NCBI GenBank assembly: GCA_001643675.2
Contig: LSRY02000031.1
Location: forward strand, 1,085,001-1,149,000
DNA: 64,000 nt
Reading direction: 5' to 3'
Source: Monocercomonoides exilis
Lineage: Eukaryota > Preaxostyla > Oxymonadida > Polymastigidae
Position numbers and translations under genes: made by a program. Shown in pieces: positions 47,701 to 59,840 of the stretch. Every line of letters starts with the position of its first letter. The stretch's first letter is position 1. The notes beneath the pieces were generated by a model, which did not search any database, was not told where the DNA came from, and saw nothing but the letters and a program-made list of their open reading frames with translations.

Positions 47701-49503
47701 TTGAAAGGAGGAGATGGAGTGAAAGATAGCTCTTCTCTTTGGATTCTGAATGAGGGATGCAATTTAGAAGGAATTATTTCTGAAAGAGCATCTCCATTCT
47801 TCATTCCAGTGCTGGAGAGTGTTGAAACAAAGGAAGTGGGAGAAGAAGTGGAGATTGTGTTCAAAGGGAAGGAGCTGCTGCCATGCGACTTGTCATTCAT
47901 GGTTGTGAAGCAGATGGGAGAAGAAAAGCAGATTGAAAAATATGAGTTCGATGAGAGTGGATATGTGTCAGAGACCGAAGTTGAAGGGAGACTGCCAAAA
48001 GAGACGATAACGGAAGCAGGAGAAGGGGTGGAAGTGAGTGTGTGCATTCTGTTTGGGGATGGAAATAATCCATCATCAACTGATTCTTTCATCCTGAAGA
48101 ACAAGAGCGAATCAAAAACAAATGGAGAAGGAAAGCTTGCTGAAGGAGGAAAAGAAGGGAAATCGTATTTGTTGTTGATTGTTATTATCATGGCTTTTGT
48201 TCTTCTAATCATTCTGATTGTGGCAGTGATATTCATTGTTCGATGGAAGAAGGTCAAGAATGAAAACAAAGATCTGAAAGAGATTGTGAATGACACAGTG
48301 AAAAAGGATCCGAAACTGATTGAGATGGTGACGATGGAAATGTCACCTGAGGAACAGTGGAGGAGAGCTGAGAAAGATGCTGAGAAGAAGAATGAAGAGA
48401 GGATAAAGAAGAGAGTTTATGAGAAAAGCTTGGGACACTCAGAGTCATCAGAACATCTTTTGAGCGAGAGTGGATCAACTGAATACATCTTGGGAAGAGA
48501 TTCAGACAAGATTCCTGAATGGGCATTGGAGAAGGTTGAAGAAGAAGAGATTCGAAACAGAACGCCATCACCATCAGTATCTTCCACATGTTCAACTGAT
48601 TCAGATTCAACATTTGTTCGTGGTGAGGATCTGTGCCCGACCACTTCATCGATGTCAAACTTGGTGGATGCAATGGCCTGTTCATCACCTCATGAGAAGC
48701 TGATTGTGGATTTGAGGGATTCATTGTTCATGTTGTTGCATGGAAGGAACGAGAAGAAAGAGATGTCAATCGGCACTCTGCAGGAAAGGGAGATGACAGC
48801 TGCTCAGATCCTGTTCTGGGTTGCGAATGGAGCACTCCACTCATTTGACGAGATGGAAAACCCTCTTCAATCATTGAATAATCTGAGTCCTCACATTGTT
48901 TTGTTCTCGGAGCACATGGTTATCTGCATTGCCCTCCACTCCGATTGTTCATCAGGCTCCGACTCATCATCCATCTCTTCATTGAGCATTGTTTCTTCAT
49001 CCTCGAATATTTCAGTGATGAGTGAGAGATTCACCGACTCACCACCACCTTCATCAGCATTTGAGGATGAAAGTTTCAGAAAGGAGTGCCTAAGGTGGAA
49101 GGCACCTGAGCTGCAATTGAACAAGAAGATGGATGCTACGAAGGAGTCAGTGACTTTCTCGATTGGGATGATGTTGTGGGAGTGTGTGACGCTGGAGATC
49201 CCGTTTGGGGAGTATGAGGGAGTGGTGGCAGGGCAGAAGATAGTGGATGGGGAGAGACCAGACTTTTTGAAGACTGAAGGGAGCAATCTGGGTGGATTGA
49301 TCATTGCGTGCACTCGGACAGAAAGTGTGGATCGCATATCACTGGGAGATGTGAAGAGAGAGCTGATTGGGAACTTTCCACCAGGAGCAGCGATGCTCAC
49401 AATGACAGATGCATTGGGGCTGATGCAAGAGAGCGAAGGCAATGAAAGAGAATCCAAGGAAATTGGATCTGAAGACGAGTCTGAAAATATGAAAATTGAA
49501 TAA
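41743..49503 (+). CDS. Giant beta-helix surface protein with cytoplasmic pseudokinase
   Basis: A single exon of 2586 residues. After a signal peptide (1-16) come about 2100 residues of right-handed beta-helix (pectin-lyase/polymorphic-outer-membrane type) repeats, rich in G-G-G/F-x-x-C and N-x-[ST] sequons. They are divided into modules by a Cys motif C-G-x-x-x-x-x-C at about 511, 855, 1235 and 1618 (spacing 344-383). A membrane helix lies at about 2141-2168, followed by an acidic linker and a kinase-like end (about 2323-2560). That end keeps the W-K-A-P-E-L (APE) motif, the M-x-W-E-C-V-T helix and a late conserved Arg (D-R-I-S). No VAIK lysine, HRD or DFG can be found, so it is a pseudokinase lacking catalysis. 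Such receptors are multicopy in oxymonads; a surface sensing or adhesion role is inferred. Confidence 0.92.
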   Translation: MIPFILLVCLSSIVCGKYRNDKLRNEYDHFYVRGMEKRGIFVKGSVVRMFCEMHNSSVELKGMLLEKPDNCVMFEIGAGSLLQVEGSVFVRSNEWNGNYVRNGGTCWLINTTLGIGNGHKCGMMGSVVKMEGGDLSMLFVRNSEFEDVVFCGNGCSFLRDGSGSFECIQNCRFANITKKYCEIEEIQTGKERIMKMSKMEDCDVERSMNVLEGGIVSGTEGSGSFLCNNCTFVQNERVDRRVRNTDRQSTTQTQTFTNAEWIGCSASCGGALYVHDNSSATLTVENSSFVKCNATYERGGGIFALNIGECTVKHSTFVECYCVASSNNGGAGMGITGMTIQVFVDNCLFKDNWSGNDGGGLIILSSKTNKTKDCVLNCLFQNCSGNKAVDSDGGGYISWGATDKVVAHSCLFQGCHSDWRGGAVSIRTDGYSGNLLWFCFFNNNTAPYGNDIYVNDDSTNSQVAFCYSTRTEGVRYNASGNDKSSWLPNGGRSRFVASRENQTNSKDTFSCGLNESCACLTISHCLSQMIVGFVEEIKVLSGTVVEGKGVDIGEKTISVNGALPAGSAIETKFEGNGLSLFCVGAGELVVSDLSVVHNTSFENNRQCRLFEVEGNGLMDVKRMNISMDSAHSEERRIQNSLVKVEGGELKMQDVRWEQTFSTKSVISLSQESSVTLSLDNCVFSNIVRTTAESSLISVGEGLHSITLDGCTIDGCGSEASEFGGGMMAEVGSGSSLNVKGGIVKNCYASATQGRGGGIGLKVKDTNTNFLISSGFEGNRARWGSDIFVDSIDLESTATSGKITSLTASLETKSKMQGYENGDESFPIPLCIYLWNNFSAPAFVGGGSLSHDFSKCGFEEFPCSSILKAATIHFEGEKKDIALLEPFVFEEELGLTSNEWSIASKEDEMKCDVCDQKEGAQRGLIENTVSVSVTGIVFSLKKSLTFHESVFECHSGKLALNGCGMEGGAETVSTVFVKAVGGVVEVSEFGSENMKIGDSSIFVVEGNDESVPSMNMTHCDFLEITFGDGSVVECHEGIIEKISGCTFSSITRSKGSGGCISIVNNEDDDDERDFNVKINDCTFEGCAITGEEGTEIGGGALFCEASANTNLLISLCSFYCCTAPYEEGSVGYGGGIMLKMLKEEAIYVISSPVFSSEKPNNAKYGKDLFISSPSLAKSIKNETLPFVKDRLELLTEDSMRGYDGENKECAIPLIYFWKSIGSSVHIAEEGNNVVVCGFPNLPCQSVDYGVNRIGSSAVEQMMIHRICYVRSVTEMNGMKVEGTNMESDKIQFAQALEGNGDAVVECKGIVQFKEVGMMIHSSFDNGESILIQTGSEAIKTSVIGCSIHTIDNDESEVSFVLISATKGIVLIENTEIAGFLTMHEIMRISADCVTTMNNVTFEDISLSGKSAIAMSESVIPGKGNVDEEEIWNIQFDQCTFVNVKHNVSSNPSLLCCDVTNEVRLKMDNSSINNCGSTSSNEGGGVFFLLDERGKLEVNHTNVIGCFCSNIGRGGGLFLKSQSVAQKALPFVLSNITFLRNVASKGRDVFVKCTDLDFQISESQFLINFGEPFVRELAIWGCTADNYGDEEDLLRRVFVFRSEFIFVSSIAENSSDSKQCGEMKSTCSSLNVGVSHIIPSDYSQLFVWNETELTGSCSAEKVTIKSMEASRNGEIKVREIELGNEGAVRTSESVRFEKVSFVFGGMGNVVCSCLIHQLNGSLILESVSFLSESRPTENSQTLFDFSLIVVEEGLFEADRCSVVHLSFSKAVFEILHSERATIEDVGVDDVECKSSLIECGKSEKVSISKLAASNIDLEERSLISLENSHPSLIFSLIVSSFTNISRLSSGSCIVCTSQPMSGFEMCNCSFHECTSESSKGSQVAIALAEEILIESCIFEGNLASGTEGNEIIDELCKWNESVVDLSMSETVVRDTTICNSSKGGMSVSGGTIIIKDGRFENNNPSIENYPSVRRNIICSDSGALNVVSLKGGDGVKDSSSLWILNEGCNLEGIISERASPFFIPVLESVETKEVGEEVEIVFKGKELLPCDLSFMVVKQMGEEKQIEKYEFDESGYVSETEVEGRLPKETITEAGEGVEVSVCILFGDGNNPSSTDSFILKNKSESKTNGEGKLAEGGKEGKSYLLLIVIIMAFVLLIILIVAVIFIVRWKKVKNENKDLKEIVNDTVKKDPKLIEMVTMEMSPEEQWRRAEKDAEKKNEERIKKRVYEKSLGHSESSEHLLSESGSTEYILGRDSDKIPEWALEKVEEEEIRNRTPSPSVSSTCSTDSDSTFVRGEDLCPTTSSMSNLVDAMACSSPHEKLIVDLRDSLFMLLHGRNEKKEMSIGTLQEREMTAAQILFWVANGALHSFDEMENPLQSLNNLSPHIVLFSEHMVICIALHSDCSSGSDSSSISSLSIVSSSSNISVMSERFTDSPPPSSAFEDESFRKECLRWKAPELQLNKKMDATKESVTFSIGMMLWECVTLEIPFGEYEGVVAGQKIVDGERPDFLKTEGSNLGGLIIACTRTESVDRISLGDVKRELIGNFPPGAAMLTMTDALGLMQESEGNERESKEIGSEDESENMKIE

Positions 49504-51442
49504 AAACAATGGAAAAAACAAGAAAGGGAAGAGAACGTTGAATGAATAGATCAACAATTGGGAGATGAGGAAAGTGGATCAAAAAGAGGGAGAAATTGAA
49601 GCGGAAATTGAAGTTGGCTGAAAGGCAAAGGAGTTTGCAAAAAGAAAGTGTTTCAAAGAGAATTATTGGAAGGAACATGAAAAATGAAAAGCCAGAAAAA
49701 ACGAAGACTTATTCCTCATTGGCAAATAATCAAAAAAACAAAAAGCCAAATTGAAACAATACTTCCAGAAAGACGAACTTTCATAAATTTGGAAAAGATT
49801 AATCGATTCAGGGAAAATGACTGACCCTATGCATTTGCATGAGGAGCGACTTGCTAACTTAGCGAGTGTTTGAGTAAAGGGAAAATGCACGCTCAGGGTC
49901 AGTTCATTTTCTGTGATTTTGTTTCTTTTATTGTAACTCCGACTTTTGAATTTTCAACTGCTTTGTGCAGAAACAAATATTGTCATATTCATCATTTTTC
50001 ACAATCAGAGTTTTTGTTTGAAATATTTAATTTTTGTGTAGAAATAGACATTATCTTTATTATCATCATTTTTTGGTTTCACTTTGGTTTTCTATTCTTA
50101 TTAGAAAATCTTTATGTCTATTTTTTGTTCGTCTTGTTTGTATATATTCATGTTCCATATCAAAATTATTGTATTTTTATTGTTAGTGTTTCAAATAACT
50201 TTTTGTTTTCAACAATCACCAAATCTATTTTCAAAAAAAAAAAATCATAAATATCATTATTGTTTTTTATATTTACAATCATCAACACTTTGGAGAGAAG
50301 GTTTCATTGAAAAGGGTTATCGAGAAAATATTTCAGAATTTTTTATAATTCATTGATCATCTCTGACTTTACCCAACTCTCTTTGTGGTTCTTTGTTGAA
50401 TTTAGCATTGAAATCTCCTCATTTGCCGCTTTCATTTTTCTAATTTTTGAAATCGACTTTATAACCTTTAACAAATATATGTGAAGCACTTTGTTGAATA
50501 AAAATTGCAGATACATTTTCAGTTATAAAAATGCTTCCAATATTTTTTTGTAAAAAATTTTGAATTAAAACGTTGTTATGGTTCGACACTTCGATCCGAA
50601 AATTCCTGTTTTAGCTTTCATTTTTTTTCAAAAGAATATGAATGTAGTTCATTGCAATATGTGAGAAAAGTATGAAAGAGAATGAAGGGTTTTTGATGGT
50701 TTATTTGTTTAAAAATATGATGAAATTGTTGATCGCGCGAATATTGCAGAATATATTTCTGTTGATTGATCAATCCCTCTGAATTCAAATTTTGTTTCAA
50801 ATATTTTGTAAAAATTTGCTTTGTATTGCACTAATTATCTAATATTATATTAATTAATTTATTTTATTTTTATCAAATGCATAAATTATTAAAAGGATTT
50901 GAATACATTTTTTAAAGGTTTGGTTGAAAAATAAGACTTTAAAAAGTTGTGACTTGAAAATGTGATGAGACTTTTATATTTTTGGAATTACCGTCTGAGA
51001 ACGTTAATGATGGATTTTCTTGACTCTGACTTATTTAAATTTTTGAATATTTTTTGTTTTTGTGATTTTTGTTTTTCAAATAATATATTTTTTTGATATT
51101 TTTCTTTTATCTTATGTTATTCGATTTGTAGGTTTTAAAAAAATAGAAATTATTTTGTAATTTATTGATTATTTTCATTTCATTTTGGAAAAAAAGACAA
51201 AAGAAACACTCAGAAAGATAATTTTGGGATTTGATGATTTAATCAAAATTTTGATCGAAATGGAAAGCTTCAAGAAATAAAGATTAACAAGGTTATGTTG
51301 AATAAATATAAAAAAATTAAAGCAGGAAAACAAATAAAACGAAAATATCAAGAATAATAATCTAATGAAAGGAAACACCAAAATATATTATTCTATGAAA
51401 CAAAAAGATAAAATTCACTCTTAAAAAAATTCACCTTTGCGA
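49504..51442. other. Spacer between receptor and transporter genes
   Basis: A+T rich with no gene. It contains one strong structured hairpin at 49814-49910, listed separately. The small plus-strand frames at 49870-50356 are Phe/Ile-rich chance frames. Confidence 0.6.
49814..49910. other. 97-nt nested hairpin, possible structured RNA or small foldback
   Basis: The outer stem pairs AAAATGACTGACCCT with AGGGTCAGTTCATTTT (15 bp, one bulged base). A middle stem pairs GCATTT with AAATGC (49831-49836 / 49883-49888). An apical 7-bp stem pairs ACTTGCT with AGCGAGT around the loop AACTT. It is less A+T rich than its surroundings. No tRNA, 5S or snoRNA signature is recognised. Confidence 0.45.
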
Positions 51443-52780
51443 CTATCGCGAATCTTCAGCTAAAAGCGGAATCCTTTCAATGCTTTCAGACTTCATCGAG
51501 GTATCTGGCCTATTTTCAGTCTCAGTTGGCTCGGAGTAATCAAACCAGTATTTCATTTTTATAACTCTGTTGTAGACAAGCATTGACAGCACAAGAACAG
51601 CAAAGCCGCCTGCTTGCATGTATGACCAGTTGGTCCATTTTTCTCCATATTGCGGATGGCCCGAATAGTAAATAATCAGCTGGGTGACCCAAATGAACAG
51701 CGTACGGAGAGCTTCAAAGATGGTTCTATGAACAGCTGTCAGCTCAGATGTGACAATCATCCCACCGTAGTTCAGAAGAAGGATTGAGATCCAATACAAA
51801 CCGCTGAACGCCAACAGCTTCCCGCTTGTGCACACTCGGTAAAATGTATCGTGTGTGTTTTCATATCTTCCATTGTCCGAACCAGGGATGAAGTGGAAGA
51901 TTGGAATGAAGCAGAAAATGCTAAGTATCATGCCCCAGAATCCTTCCATACCCACAACAACCAAAGGTGGTTGAGAAAGATCAGACAAAAGCAATTCTTC
52001 AACGATAATTTGAATTGCCTGAATCACTTGCGAGCCAATCACAAACATGCACCCCATTAATTGATATCCCCATCCTTTATATTCCGAGTCTTGATCATCA
52101 TCTCCTCCAATGACTGATGCAACTCCAACGAGAACGAGTGCAGTGCAGCAAAGAGCAACACCAATCCACTCGAAAGGTCTCAATTTTCTATGTCTGAAGA
52201 AGACAGTTAAGATGGCACTGAAAATAACCATGCTTCCTCGAAGCATTTGCATCACGGACACCTTAATAAAAATTAACCCTGTTGTCATCAACGTTGTAGC
52301 CAAAAGATCACATAATGCTGGAAGTGCGATCATAATTAAACCCTGAAAAAAAATGAAAAATGAAAATAATTTTAATAAAGCCTCGAAAAAATAAAAAATA
52401 TACGGTAACGTTGGATTTTTTATTTGTAGAAGAAGATGGAGATTGATCCCCTTCGTAACTATTGACTGAATAATCATTTGGATTTCTTTCACGTTTTGTT
52501 GGAATAAGAAGTTCAGATATTTGATACCACGGATAGCATATGGACATGGCGAAGAACATGAGAATAGATTGGTACATTGCTTTGCTAAATTTTTTCACTT
52601 GGCCATCCATTCCAGGAGTTTTTGTGTCGAGCATAAGTTTTGCTGCAACCATCGTACCTGTTCCAAATATCATCATCAGGGCAACTCCAACAAAAGCCTA
52701 AATATGCATAATATATAGATGTTTGAATGCATTTTGAAATAAATGATTTGAACCTTTTTGGTGAATTTCTTTTGAGCCAT
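51443..52780 (-). CDS. SLC35F6-like drug/metabolite transporter (three exons)
   Basis: Exons 52780-52754, 52697-52404 and 52342-51443 encode 406 residues. The introns (56 and 61 bp) have donors GTTCAA and GTATAT and acceptors TAG and CAG. About ten membrane helices are apparent. Sequence hallmarks shared with SLC35F6 of the EamA/DMT superfamily are A-L-P-A-L-C-D in the second third, Q-M-L-R-G-S-M-V-I-F, the I-Q-I-I-V-E-E helix, V-G-M-E-G-x-W-G and the T-S-E-L-T-A-V-H-R segment. The human protein is a lysosomal/mitochondrial solute carrier of about 370 residues; an endomembrane location is inferred, the substrate unknown. The start is fixed by exon 1 (MAQKKFTKK), which joins in phase 0 to A-F-V-G-V-A. 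A Ser/Thr/Asn-rich loop at about residues 80-105 is an insertion. The stop is TAG. Confidence 0.88.
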
Positions 52781-52897
52781 TTTTTGTTGATCAAGTACCG
52801 AAATAAACTTTTTCAGTGGTTGAAATACAATTGCAAAAATAGTTAATTATGTGTAAAAATAATATTCAAAAATTACTTGTTCAAACAAAAATGTGTT

Positions 52898-55629
52898 CTA
52901 TAATTTCTTCTTGGACATTCTTCCTTTCTTTTCTTTTAATTTACTATGCTTTTCCTCCTTTTCTTTTTCAATATGTTCCTTCATGGAACTAACAGATGTT
53001 CGTAATGCGTCTTGTTCTAAAGTCCCTTCCTCTTCTCCTTCTCCTCCTTCACCTTCACCTTCACCTTCACCTTCACCGGCTGTCTGTTCTAATTCTTCTG
53101 CATCAACCACTGCATCGAGTGGATCAACATCGGGTATTCCACGTGCTGCTCGCAATTCGATAGAAAATGCATTGGAAAACAGATCCTCTTCTGCCATTGC
53201 TTGTTGGTCAGCCATCTGAAATAGAAAAAGGAAAAGAAAAAAATGGGAGGAAGAGGAGGAAGATGAAGAAGAAAGAAGAAGAAACATAAAGTGTAATTAT
53301 AAAAATTCAATGATTGATTGGAATAAAGCATTTCATTTGAAGAAAAGATTGAATAATGCAGTTTATAATGAAACAACAGGGGGAATAAATATAAATGAAA
53401 AAATGAAGAAAAAAGAAATTAATAATAAAAAATAAATAAATAAATAAATAAATAAAATTTCTCATCCAGCAAGCACACCAATTGCAGCACAGCCGGCAGC
53501 CATCTCCCTCTCTCTTTCTTTGCTCTGATGTCTTCTCTCTGCAGCTCACTTCGGCTGAGCTGCTCGTGTGCTCGTTGAGCATCTGCTGCTTTGCGGGCTT
53601 CGAGACGCTCTTGTGCTTTCTGCTGGGCTTGGCGCATGAGATCTGAGAGAAATAGGAGAGGGAAGGAGAGAGGAGAGAGGAGAGAGGAGAGAGGAGAGAG
53701 GAGAGAGGAGAGAGGAGAGAGGAGAGAGGAGAGAGGAGAGAGGAGAGAGGAGAGAGGAGAGAGGAGAGAGGAGAGAGGAGAGAGGAGAGAGGAGAGAGGA
53801 GAGAGGAGAGAGGAGAGAGGAGAGAGGAGAGAGGAGAGAGGAGAGAGGAGAGAGGAGAGAGGAGAGAGGAGAGAGGAGAGAAGGTAAAAGGAAAAAAAAG
53901 AAAAGAGAGTGTTTTTATTGCAGTTAAAAAGAAGATTATTATAATAATAATTTTGCCATTAAAAAAGAAAAGAAAAGAAGCTTTCAAAGACAAACCAGCA
54001 GCCAAAGAGCGAGCGGTTTTCTTCTTTTCGATCTTTTCTGTGACTGAATTTTGCAGCCACGGCAGAAAAGTTGACTCAATTTGGTGTTTTGTGACAGTTG
54101 TGAATGGAATGGTTGAAGTGGAAGAGGAAGAGGAGGAAGAGGAAGAAGATGAAGCTGAAGAAGAGGAAGAGGAAGAAGAAGAAGAAGAAGAAGCAATTTG
54201 TGTCGCATGCTGATGAAACTTCTTCTGTGCAGCGATTCGAAGTGAGAGCATCTGCAATTGAAAATTTTATAAAATAAAATAAAAATAAATAGAAAATATC
54301 GATTAATCCACGATACACAGAGGACAATTGTGCAATGCAATAATCTCTCTGAAATAAAAAAAGCATTCAACGATTCAACACTCACTCTTTCTCTGTCTTT
54401 CTTAATTATTGTCTCCTCTTTTTTTTCTCTCTCTCTCTATCAATCAAACTGATATTCTTGCTTTGTGTTGCGACTGGATTCTCTTCTGAAGAACTGCTGA
54501 ATGAAGCATTTCTGCCTCTCTTTGTCTCTCTCTCCGCTCAAATTCCTGTTCTCTGCGCTGTGCTGAGTCTTCCCACCTCTCATTCTCAACAAGCTCTGCA
54601 TTCCGAAGATGCTCATAGTTGTCCTTAATAATAATAATAGTTATAATTATGATTAATAATTATAATTGTTGAATTTTTGTGTGAAGAAATTCAGAAAAGA
54701 AGAATATGATTGTAGTAAATAATTCCATAAAATAAATGGAAAAAAAATTATTGGAAGTAAAACCCTTCTTTCTCTCAATCTGGCCAGCTGAATGTCTTCT
54801 TCAAGTTCCAAATCAGCTTGCTGCAATGCTCTTCCAACCAAAATCTCTATAAATGGAACGACTTCATAATCAAAATCAAATAGTTCTTTGTCGTCCGTTT
54901 GTGTTGATTCATCTTGTCCGTATGGTGGAGGAACATATTCAGGCGTTGGTGGACGTTCAATTGGCGTTGGGGTAAGTTCGTCTCCTGGAATGATTTCATA
55001 AACATCATCTTCAAGCTCATTGTTGTTAGTCTCCATCTCGCGTGAAGATGATAATGAAGAAGAAACGGATTGTCTCACAGCATTTCGCTCAACTTTTTGC
55101 GTAAGAGAAGCTTATTATGCAGTTAATGAAATTTACAAATGTTTCATTTAATCAAAATTAAAATTTAAAAAAATATTACTAACATTTTCCGGTTGTTGAA
55201 GGCGAGCCTCTTGAACGAACATTGAGATTTGACTTTGGTTTCGTTGTTGAAGCCACTTTGCTACTGCGTGTCGCAAGAAATGAAGGTTGTTGCTTTCGTT
55301 CTGGTGCTTGGTGAACGAAAGATTTTTCGTGCAATTCTACGGGCTGAAATTTTGCAAAATATTTTGAAAAATAATCAATTCTTTAAAATCATATTTTCCA
55401 TACTCTTGAATAAGTGTTTCCTCGATAGATACGAGGATCACTCATCATATTTTTTGGTTTTCTGGAATTTGAAAATTTTTAGCGTTTGTCATGAAGAAAA
55501 AATATAACAAAAATAAAAAATTCTTGAAAATAAATTTCAATGAATATACTCATCGGGATTACGATAAGGAGCGAATCCTCCCACGGACCGCTTTGAACCT
55601 GAAGGTATTTGATTACTCATTGAGCCCAT
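52898..55629 (-). CDS. RSP3: Radial spoke protein 3 (nine exons)
   Basis: Proposed exons are 55629-55550, 55461-55404, 55343-55184, 55092-54764, 54623-54450, 54348-54319, 54251-53996, 53642-53479 and 53215-52898, giving 522 residues with all phases consistent. Diagnostic blocks are M-S-D-P-R-I-Y-R-G-N-T-Y (exon 2), F-D-Y-E-V-V-P-F-I-E-I-L-V-G (exon 4), L-R-N-A-E-L-V-E-N-E-R (exon 5) and F-L-P-W-L-Q (exon 7), all typical of RSP3. RSP3 dimerises to form the stalk of the axonemal radial spoke and anchors it to the outer doublets; in other species it is an A-kinase anchor. Exon 7 carries a roughly 25-residue poly-Ser insertion coded by a TTC/CTT microsatellite. The C-terminus (exon 9) is acidic with a GEGE repeat. 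Exons 6 and 8 are the least certain boundaries. Confidence 0.85.
53665..53880. repeat. 7-bp minisatellite (GGAGAGA)n inside an RSP3 intron
   Basis: About 31 near-perfect copies of a 7-bp unit. On the RSP3 (minus) strand it is a 216-nt pure pyrimidine tract that ends about 20 nt before the CTCTCAG acceptor at 53643. Confidence 0.93.
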
Positions 55630-55972
55630 ATTTAATTTTATCATCGAAATGAAACATCTTTGTTCAAAAACATTGCACTGTTGTGACAAGTTACTTATCC
55701 GACATTTGTGATCTGTTCTAAATGGAAAAGTGAATAAAAAAATGAATGGATTGATCTATCCATTATTAAAGTGTTGATTATTGAGTAAATTCTTTTGATG
55801 GAACCAGCGAAAAACACGTTTGTCATTTTTCTTTTTTTGAAATGCTTAATAGCATTCTTATGTATTTGTTATTGACAAATGTTATGATCTGCGAAACTCT
55901 TCTTTTTGAAATAAATTTTTCTCCGTCTTGTCAATCCCCTTCGTTTGTCCATTTTGAAATGCTTGAATTTGT
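55630..55972. promoter_or_regulatory. Shared divergent upstream region of RSP3 and CDC48
   Basis: The two start codons are 343 bp apart and point away from each other, so both promoters and 5' leaders must lie here. No motif can be assigned with confidence. Confidence 0.5.
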
Positions 55973-58510
<2,538 letters not shown>

Positions 58511-58964
58511 ATCTTTCAATATATATATTTTTTTGGCAAAAAAATTAATAATTATAATTTTTTTTATAAAAAAGAAAGAATTGAAAAGAAAAAGAAATAT
58601 ATAAATTTAATAACTGTTTGAGGGTGCGCGTGGAGGTGATAATTGTTTTTGTTCTATTTTGCAAACTTGTGGTTTTCCACATTGTTAATACGCAAATACT
58701 TTTTTGGATGCTTTTCAAACTGTTGAATTGAAATTGAATATTGTGATACTTTCATCATACATTTGGGCTTTTTTTTTCTTTTTAAGCGAAAGAAGGGGGA
58801 AAATAAATATTTTTTTAAAGTAGTTTCCCAATTAAAGTTTTATATGGAATAAAAACGAAAATAAATTGAAAACAAAAATAACTCAAAATTTGTAACTGAA
58901 ATAACAATACGCAAAATTGAAATAAATATGAAAACGAATGATTTGAAAACGCATGAAGAGTGTC
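58511..58964. other. Intergenic between convergent CDC48 and DnaJ genes
   Basis: A+T-rich sequence with T runs, containing both 3' flanks. No gene is seen. Confidence 0.6.
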
Positions 58965-59604
58965 TCACGTGCAATGAGTCACTGTTTTACAGTTTCCATG
59001 AGAATCACATTTTTTCGTTGAAACGCATTTTTTTCCAAATTTGCTTGCTTTATCAAAGCTTCCAAAAGGGAAGCTAGATCCTCCAAAGTTAAATTGCGAA
59101 CCTCCAAAAGAAAAATGAAATCCACCGAAATCAGCAAACGGATTTCCATTTCCAAATGGATTCCATTCTGAAAATGAATTTTCTTCTGAAAATGAATTTA
59201 TTTTTTCTGTTGATCCCGTTGCATCATATTGTTGACGAGAAGTAGGATTTGAAAGTACTTCATAAGCTTCGCATGATGTATTCAAAAATGTAATTTTAAG
59301 TTTTATATGAATGAATAAATTTTCGCAGAAAAAACAAAAACGAACAAAAAATATATCATAAAAAGAAAATAATTAACAAAAAAAATTAAAGCAAACCATT
59401 TCCTATTTCTGCAAATTTCTCATTTGCATGCGGGTCATCCTTGTTTCTATCTGGATGCATTTTCAAAGACAATTTCCGATAAGCTTGTTTAATCTCAGCT
59501 TGAGACGCTGTTTTTGGAACACCCAATACTTTATAAAGATCTTTTTTCTTTTCCGCTCTTGAAAGCCCAAATAATAAAACAAAAAGAAGTAAATTAACAA
59601 GCAT
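58965..59604 (-). CDS. ER-type DnaJ (J + G/F-rich) co-chaperone, short (two exons)
   Basis: Exons 59604-59397 and 59266-58965 encode 169 residues. The 130-bp intron has donor GTTTGC and acceptor GCGAAG; joining restores the canonical G-N-A-Y-E-V-L-S of the J domain. A signal peptide (residues 1-17) precedes the J domain (about 22-85), which has the catalytic H-P-D (M-H-P-D-R-N) that stimulates Hsp70 ATPase. A Gly/Phe-rich linker (about 105-145) and a short Cys-containing tail follow. There is no zinc-finger or C-terminal substrate domain and no KDEL-type signal, so it is much shorter than DNAJB11-like proteins. The likely site is the ER lumen with BiP as partner, inferred from the signal peptide. 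Stop codon TGA. Confidence 0.9.
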
Positions 59605-59840
59605 AAAATTACTGTAAAATAAATGCTTGTGATCTTATCCTGCAATAGTTTTATTGATGTTAATAAAAAATGTGATGAATGATTAATGACAAAACTTTTA
59701 TGTTCACAAACAATAATAATAAAATAATTTTATGAATATTTTTCTTTTAACCATATTTATATTTTGATGTTTGTTTTTGTTATTTTGTTTATAATTTTGT
59801 CTCTGATGCATCTATTAAACTAATTTTTCAAGATAAAAGC
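59605..59840. promoter_or_regulatory. Shared divergent upstream region of DnaJ and MRH-receptor genes
   Basis: 236 bp separate two diverging start codons; both promoters must lie within or overlap it. No motif assigned. Confidence 0.45.

Noticed and set aside
41753-49457. Numerous Ser/Pro/His-rich minus-strand frames under the giant receptor gene.
   Set aside because: They are antisense shadows of a single continuous 2586-codon frame with a clear signal peptide, membrane helix and kinase-like end.
49814-49910. tRNA or 5S rRNA gene.
   Set aside because: No T-loop GTTCRA sequence, no cloverleaf spacing, and no internal promoter boxes could be found. No tRNA was recognised elsewhere in the window either.
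53591-53887. A 98-residue E/R-rich plus-strand protein.
   Set aside because: It is the translation of the (GGAGAGA)n minisatellite within an RSP3 intron.
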